Shown one piece after another: positions 15,948 to 20,080 of a stretch of 20,080 bases of DNA; within the stretch, counting starts at the first letter, position 1, and every line of letters starts with the position of its first letter. The position numbers and the translations under genes are program-made. The stretch is from Actinomycetota bacterium (lineage in GTDB: Bacteria > Actinomycetota > Acidimicrobiia > Acidimicrobiales > AC-14): assembly GCA_020200615.1 (NCBI GenBank), contig JAIVIH010000264.1, positions 1 to 20,080 on the forward strand, read 5' to 3'. Below the pieces are notes generated by a model. It had not been told where the DNA came from. It searched no databases and saw only the letters and a program-made list of their open reading frames with translations.

Positions 15948-16196
15948 TCAGGCGGCTGCGGTCTTGCGGCGCTGGCGCAGAAGGCGCCGGCGTTCGCGGG
16001 CGGTCGTGCCGCCCCAAATTCCGTCAGCCTCGCGAGAGTCGAGGGCGAACTCCAGGCAGGGCTCTTGCACGGGACACGACGCGCAGATCGCCTTCGCCTC
16101 GTCCGATTCCTCGTCCGAAGGCGGGTAGAAGACATCGGGGTCCAGTCCCACGCACGCGCCGCGCTGGCGCCATGACAGTTTCATCGGGCGGAGCAT
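15948..16196 (-). CDS. WhiB-family iron-sulfur transcription regulator
   Basis: An 82-residue WhiB-like protein, an actinobacterial [4Fe-4S] regulator that binds the housekeeping sigma factor. The four ligand cysteines are at 15, 38, 41 and 47 (C-x22-CxxCx5C: GAC15, IC38ASC41PVQEPC47LEF). The G[I/V]WGG turn is at 59-63 (DGIWGG), followed by a basic DNA-binding tail (ARERRRLLRQRRK). The member is short and closer to WhiB1/WhiB2-type regulators than to the long WhiB7 type; I cannot name the paralogue. Two starts are possible: the ATG at 16196, only 1 base from GGAGG, and the ATG at 16184, 13 bases away. Neither spacing is ideal. Upstream, 16257-16282 is unusually AT-rich and may hold the promoter. 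Confidence 0.95.
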   Translation of the reverse strand: MLRPMKLSWRQRGACVGLDPDVFYPPSDEESDEAKAICASCPVQEPCLEFALDSREADGIWGGTTARERRRLLRQRRKTAAA

Positions 16197-16471
16197 TCCT
16201 CCATGGGCTCGGGTCCAAACGTCCTCAGCGCTCGATTCAGCGCGACCAGTCGCTCGGATTTACAGCACCTATTTTGCAACATCCACGTTGCCGAAGTCCA
16301 GCGCGTTACCGAACCGGCCCGAAGCGGGGGGCGACGGCTCGCCTCCTAGGACGCGGTTGATTATCGCTTCGGCCGCTTCGCGCCCGGGCGGCTGACCAGG
16401 AACTCTTGCGCCGCGAGAGCGACGTCAGCCGCCGAGAGAGGCTTATACAACAGCGTCCTAGGATGCCCCGG
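16197..16471. other. Divergent intergenic region between whiB and the antiporter, with an 11-bp inverted repeat
   Basis: This 275-base stretch holds the whiB leader on the left and the antiporter promoter on the right. TCCTAGGACGC (16344-16354) and GCGTCCTAGGA (16453-16463) are exact inverted copies. The right copy forms the antiporter -10 (TAGGAT). A minus-strand frame of 29 codons (TTG at 16450 to TAA at 16361, ending SRPGAKRPKR) fits between the repeats, but I would not call it a gene. Nothing else is recognised. Confidence 0.4.
16459..16464 (+). promoter_or_regulatory. Leaderless -10 element of the antiporter gene
   Basis: TAGGAT, then GCCCCGG (7 bases), then the ATG at 16472. No Shine-Dalgarno sequence is present. 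This -10 also decides the start: the in-frame codons further upstream lie before or within the promoter. Confidence 0.55.
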
Positions 16472-17682
16472 ATGACCGCTACAGCCGACGAGCGCCGGCT
16501 CCGGCCTGGCCGTCAGCAGTTCTCGCTGGCGATGGCTGTCCTCCTGACCGCCCCGGGCCTGATCACCCGCATCACCGGCGCCCATCTCGAACCCGGACTG
16601 GGCGCCTTCCTGTTCGGGCTGGCCATCGTCGGCGCCGCCTTCCTTCTTTCCTGGGCCGCCGAGGTGGCCCAGCTCGACCTCTCGGCCGGACTGGCCATCG
16701 CCATCCTGGCCTTCATCGCCGTTTTGCCCGAGTACGCCGTCGACCTCGTGTTCGCGTGGAAGGGCGGCAACGCCGTCGAACAGTTCGGACCCGCGTGCCA
16801 GCCCCGGGGAGCCACAGGCGAATCCCCCTGCTCACTGGCCCTGGCCAACATGACCGGCGCCAACCGGCTGCTCATCGGCATCGGCTGGTCGATGGTCGTC
16901 TTCATCGCGTGGTACCAGTGGCGACGCCGCGGACAGCGGGAGGACACGATCACCCTCGAGCGCACTCATACGGTGGAGCTCTCGTTCCTCACCGTCGCCT
17001 CCCTCTACTCGCTCACCCTGCCCCTCAAGCGGACCATCACCCTGGTCGACGCAGCCCTGCTCGTCGGGCTGTTCGTGATGTACACGATCCGCGTGTCCCG
17101 TGCCCCGGCCGAGGAGCCTCACCTCGTCGGTCCTGCTGCGTACATCGGCGGGAGACCGGGGCCGAGTTCGGAGTCAGCGAGTTCCTCCTCGTGCAGTGGC
17201 TCGCGCCCCTCGCTTCCGAGACACCTGAGCTCCTGGTCGCCGGTCTCTATGCCTGGCGTCTCAACACCAACGCCGGTCTGGGAACCCTGGTTTCGTCCAA
17301 GGTCAATCAGTGGACGCTCCTGGTAGGGAGCCTGCCCGTCGTGTTCGCCATTGCCTCTGGCGGCGTTTCCGGCCTGCCCATCGTGGCCCGCCAGCGGGAG
17401 GAACTGCTCCTGACGGCGGCCCAGTCCGTGTTCGCCGTCGCCGTGCTCTCCAGCCTGTCCATCTCCGTCCGGGAGGCGCTGGCTCTGTTCGGCCTGTTCT
17501 GGGCCCAGTTCATCATCGGGGCCATCGTCCCGGAGTCTCTCCACGGCATGGAGCTCATAGGCGTCTCGATCCTCTACCTCGTCCTGGCCGCGGGCATCAT
17601 CGTGCGCAACCGGAAATCGGTGCGCGCCCTCGTCCACGACGGCTTCCGCACCCCTTACGCGGAACTCGCCAGCCAAGATTGA
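16472..17682 (+). pseudogene. CaCA-family sodium/calcium-type antiporter, internal deletion with frameshift
   Basis: The gene encodes a multi-helix cation antiporter of the Ca2+/cation antiporter superfamily. The first frame (16472 to about 17150) contains the first alpha-repeat (IAVLPEYAVDLVFAW, LANMTGANRLLIGIGW) and several membrane helices. Near 17147-17152 the reading shifts to another frame, which carries the second alpha-repeat (FLLVQWLAPLASETPELLVA, SSKVNQWTLLVGSLP), more helices and the stop at 17682. The first frame runs on to 17326 as low-complexity serine-rich sequence. The family normally has about 30-45 residues between the GPAAYIG segment and the ETGAEFGVSEF segment, including a membrane helix, so a piece is missing besides the shift. 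As given it cannot make a working transporter. Transcription is probably leaderless, and the two genes downstream follow closely. Confidence 0.8.
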
Positions 17683-17711
17683 ATGGTGCCCGGCTGCCCT
17701 CGGAAGCCTGG

Positions 17712-18131
17712 ATGAGCCCGAGGATCGGCTGGAGCGCGGTGCTGGCAGGAGCGGCCATAGCCGTGGCCGTGGCCGTCCTGACCATCCTCGTGGTCGAAGT
17801 GGTGGACGCCATCGTTGGGATCGACGGAGGGTCCAACTGGGTCTTCGCCTTCTACGCCGTGGTGCTGGCCGGCCTGGTGGTCGGAGCCCGCCGCGCTGCC
17901 CAACGACGGGCGGACGCTCCCATCGTCCACGGTGTGGTCACGGCCCTCACCGCCTACGCCGTGGTCGCGGTGGCCGCCTCCGCCGTCCGCCTGGCCGCGG
18001 ACAAGACGCCGGATCCCGTGCCCCTCGCCTTTAACGCGCTGATGGCCGCATCCGCAGGCATCCTCGGAGGCCTCCTGGCCGGCCCGCCGAGGCCTTCGGG
18101 TGACGGGGCGCCGGAGCCGCGGGGCGAATGA
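17712..18131 (+). CDS. Small four-helix membrane protein
   Basis: A 139-residue hydrophobic protein with about four membrane segments: residues 8-30, 44-60, 76-96 and 108-125 by inspection. It ends in a polar Pro/Gly tail (GPPRPSGDGAPEPRGE). The ATG at 17712 comes after a weak CGGAAG ribosome-binding site and just behind the antiporter stop. The last four bases (ATGA) overlap the FGGY kinase start, so the two genes are coupled. No functional motif is visible. The design recalls small TIGR04086-like actinobacterial membrane proteins, but this is a loose resemblance. Coupling to a kinase might mean help in substrate uptake, which is speculation. Confidence 0.75.
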   Translation: MSPRIGWSAVLAGAAIAVAVAVLTILVVEVVDAIVGIDGGSNWVFAFYAVVLAGLVVGARRAAQRRADAPIVHGVVTALTAYAVVAVAASAVRLAADKTPDPVPLAFNALMAASAGILGGLLAGPPRPSGDGAPEPRGE

Positions 18132-19570
18132 CTATCCTCGTCGTCGACGTCGGCACGAGCGGGGTACGGGCGACGGTCGTCGGTCCCGACGCCGAGTCAG
18201 GCCCCACCCACTATCGGGAGGTGCTGCCCACCAGCCCGGTGCCCATGTTCGTGGAGTTCGACCCCGCGGCCATGGCCGCCGCCGCCCTCGAAGTGGCGCA
18301 GGCCGCTATCGACGCCTCCGGGCCCGTGGAAGCGGTGGGCATCGCCAACCAGCGGGCGTCCACCATCCTGTGGGACCGGGCCACCGGAGAGCCGCTGGGG
18401 CCGGGAGTGAGCTGGCAGGACCTCCGCACGGCCGGCGTCTGCCTCGCCCTGCGGGAACGGGGCTTCCGGCTGGCTCCCAACGAGTCGGCCACCAAGCTGG
18501 CCTTCCTTCTGGACATGGCCGACGCCGACCGCTCGCGCGACCTGTGCTTCGGCACGGTCGACACCTGGGTGGCGTGGACCCTCTCCCAAGGAAGTGTGCA
18601 CGTCACGGACCCTTCCAACGCCGGCCTCACCGGCCTCCTCCACCTGGACGGCACGGGCTGGAATCCCGCCGTCATGGACGAGCTGCGCATCCCGGCCGGC
18701 CTCCTCCCCGCCCTGGTCGACTCCTCGGGGATCGTCGGAGAGGCCACCGCTCTGCCCGGCGCCCCTCCAATCGCCGGCCTGGCCGGCGATCAGCAGGCTT
18801 CGCTTCTCGGCCAGGGTTGCACCCGCCCCGGCATGGCCAAGCTCACCTTCGGCACGGGCGGAATGCTCGACCTCTGCCTGGCCGAGCGTCCCGCCTACGC
18901 CCGCAGGGGGCCCCAGGGCTCGTTTCCGATCGTGGCCTGGAGCCTGGACGGGGCGATCACGTGGGGCCTCGAGGCGGTCATGCTCAGCGCCGGGCAAGCC
19001 GTGGCGTGGCTCCGGGACGACCTCGGCATCCTCGGCGACGTGGCCGAGTCGGAAGCCGTGGCCGGTTCGTGCCGCGACACCAACGGCGTATGGTTCGTGC
19101 CCGCCTTGCAGGGCCTGGGCGCTCCGGTGTGGGACTTCGGGGCGCGCGGCACGCTCCTCGGTCTGACCCGGGGAACCGGCCGCCCCGAGATCGTGCGGGC
19201 CGTCCTCGAGGGGATCGCCCACCGAGCCGTCGATCTCGTGGAGGTGGCGGAGTCCGACGGTGACGTCGGCATCCACGAGCTTCGGGTCGACGGCGGGATG
19301 ACGGCCAACAGTGTGTTCCTGCAGGCCTTGGCCGACGCCTCCCAACGACCGGTCGAGGTGTCCCGGGTGCGGGAAGCGACCACGCTCGGCGCCGCCTTCC
19401 TCGCCGGCCTGGCCGTCGGCGTCTGGGCGGACCTCGACGAGTGGTCGGCCATGTGGAAGCCGGATCGGGTCATCACGCCCGCCCGGCGGCTCGACCGGAA
19501 TCGGTGGCTCGACGCTCGATCGCGGGCGACCGAGTGGGTGCCGGAGCTGTCGGCACTGGAGTTCTTCTGA
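18128..19570 (+). CDS. FGGY-family carbohydrate kinase, glycerol-kinase-like
   Basis: A 480-residue FGGY kinase, closest by motif to glycerol kinase. Visible are VDVGTSGVRATVV (phosphate 1), GIANQRASTILWDRATGEPL, FGTVDTWVAWTLSQGSVHVTD (very GlpK-like), AGDQQASLLGQG (catalytic Asp), KLTFGTGGMLD, VPALQGLGAPVWD, the adenosine motif VDGGMTANSVFLQALAD and REATTLGAAFLAGLAVG. In GlpK the substrate pocket includes Arg-Glu in NQRET, a Trp in VWQ, a Tyr and the Asp of GDQQ. Here the Arg, Trp and Asp are kept, but Glu is Ala (NQRAS) and the Tyr position reads Asn or Glu (APNESATK). Glycerol may therefore not be the substrate. The start overlaps the membrane-protein gene by 4 bases. Both ends are intact. 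Confidence 0.9.
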   Translation: MTILVVDVGTSGVRATVVGPDAESGPTHYREVLPTSPVPMFVEFDPAAMAAAALEVAQAAIDASGPVEAVGIANQRASTILWDRATGEPLGPGVSWQDLRTAGVCLALRERGFRLAPNESATKLAFLLDMADADRSRDLCFGTVDTWVAWTLSQGSVHVTDPSNAGLTGLLHLDGTGWNPAVMDELRIPAGLLPALVDSSGIVGEATALPGAPPIAGLAGDQQASLLGQGCTRPGMAKLTFGTGGMLDLCLAERPAYARRGPQGSFPIVAWSLDGAITWGLEAVMLSAGQAVAWLRDDLGILGDVAESEAVAGSCRDTNGVWFVPALQGLGAPVWDFGARGTLLGLTRGTGRPEIVRAVLEGIAHRAVDLVEVAESDGDVGIHELRVDGGMTANSVFLQALADASQRPVEVSRVREATTLGAAFLAGLAVGVWADLDEWSAMWKPDRVITPARRLDRNRWLDARSRATEWVPELSALEFF

Positions 19571-19594
19571 GCGCCCAGACGGGCCGCGACGTGG

Positions 19595-19600
19595 GAGAAT
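19595..19600 (+). promoter_or_regulatory. Candidate -10 element of rnpB
   Basis: GAGAAT followed by six bases and the first paired base of the RNase P RNA (19607). It keeps the A2 and T6 of the -10 consensus. No clear -35 is seen. It lies 24 bases beyond the FGGY kinase stop. Confidence 0.35.
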
Positions 19601-19606
19601 GGGGAC

Positions 19607-19952
<346 letters not shown>

Positions 19953-19956
19953 ACTA

Positions 19957-20060
19957 CCTGCTGAGGACTGGCGTGCGGGGCTTTGACCAGCGGTTTCGCG
20001 TCCCATTGGTTCCCAGCCGGTCCCAGCCGATCCGGTCGAATCTCGTCCTGCTGAGGACTG
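19957..20060. repeat. 14-bp direct repeats downstream of rnpB, with small internal tandem
   Basis: CCTGCTGAGGACTG occurs exactly at 19957-19970 and again at 20047-20060, followed by a third partial copy, TGAGGACT, at 20063-20070. Between them TCCCAGCCGG and TCCCAGCCGA form a 10-base tandem (20011-20030). No gene is recognised from 19953 to the window end. The repeats could belong to the rnpB 3' processing region or to the edge of an inserted element; the window ends too soon to decide. Confidence 0.5.
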
Positions 20061-20080
20061 ATTGAGGACTCTCGCTCGCG

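Noticed and set aside
16361..16450. A 29-codon minus-strand frame ending in SRPGAKRPKR within the whiB-antiporter gap
   Set aside because: TTG start, no ribosome-binding site and no known family; a basic tail alone is not enough evidence.

Overview
The window is very GC-rich DNA from an actinobacterium, most likely of or near the class Acidimicrobiia. The reasons are a WhiB regulator, a SepH (DUF3071) cell-division protein, a luciferase-like (F420-type) oxidoreductase domain, a PimB-like glycosyltransferase, heavy use of GTG starts, and many start codons placed 6-9 nt behind a TAnnnT hexamer (leaderless transcription). It reads as a chromosomal housekeeping region. I see no insertion sequence, phage gene, CRISPR array or tRNA.

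Layout. 15-5706 (minus): alanine/aspartate-type aminotransferase, a ROK sugar kinase joined to part of a luciferase-like oxidoreductase, a broken eRF1-like (baeRF) gene, and a GH15 glucoamylase/trehalase. 5750-7858 (plus): a small protein with an S53-prodomain-like look, pyruvate kinase, and a small acidic protein. 7897-13373 (minus): a small membrane protein, a GT4 glycosyltransferase, SepH with a long histone-H1-like tail, a tiny CDDC protein, a coiled-coil/NYN putative RNase, and a 5'-truncated zinc-ribbon protein. 13381-14811 (plus): DnaQ-type exonuclease/GIY-YIG/UVR protein lacking its N-terminus. 14824-16196 (minus): trpD and whiB. 16472-19570 (plus): a frameshifted Na+/Ca2+-type antiporter, a small membrane protein and an FGGY kinase. 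19607-19952 (plus): RNase P RNA. The last 128 bases hold short direct repeats and no gene.

How genes relate. GH15, the ROK kinase, pyruvate kinase and the FGGY kinase point to glucose/trehalose and polyol use feeding lower glycolysis. SepH, the CDDC protein, the NYN protein and the zinc-ribbon protein form a same-strand cluster that may act together in division or RNA processing; that link is inference.

Main points for a second look. (1) RNase P RNA carries two compensatory base-pair changes in the catalytic P4 helix. (2) Six starts follow one leaderless-promoter pattern. (3) Four places look as if a short stretch is missing: the ROK/LLM join, the baeRF gene, the exonuclease/zinc-ribbon head-to-head junction and the antiporter. 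Together these suggest assembly collapse or real decay, and should be settled before any of these genes is interpreted. (4) SepH has an unusual H1-like basic tail. I found no convincing new multi-gene system.
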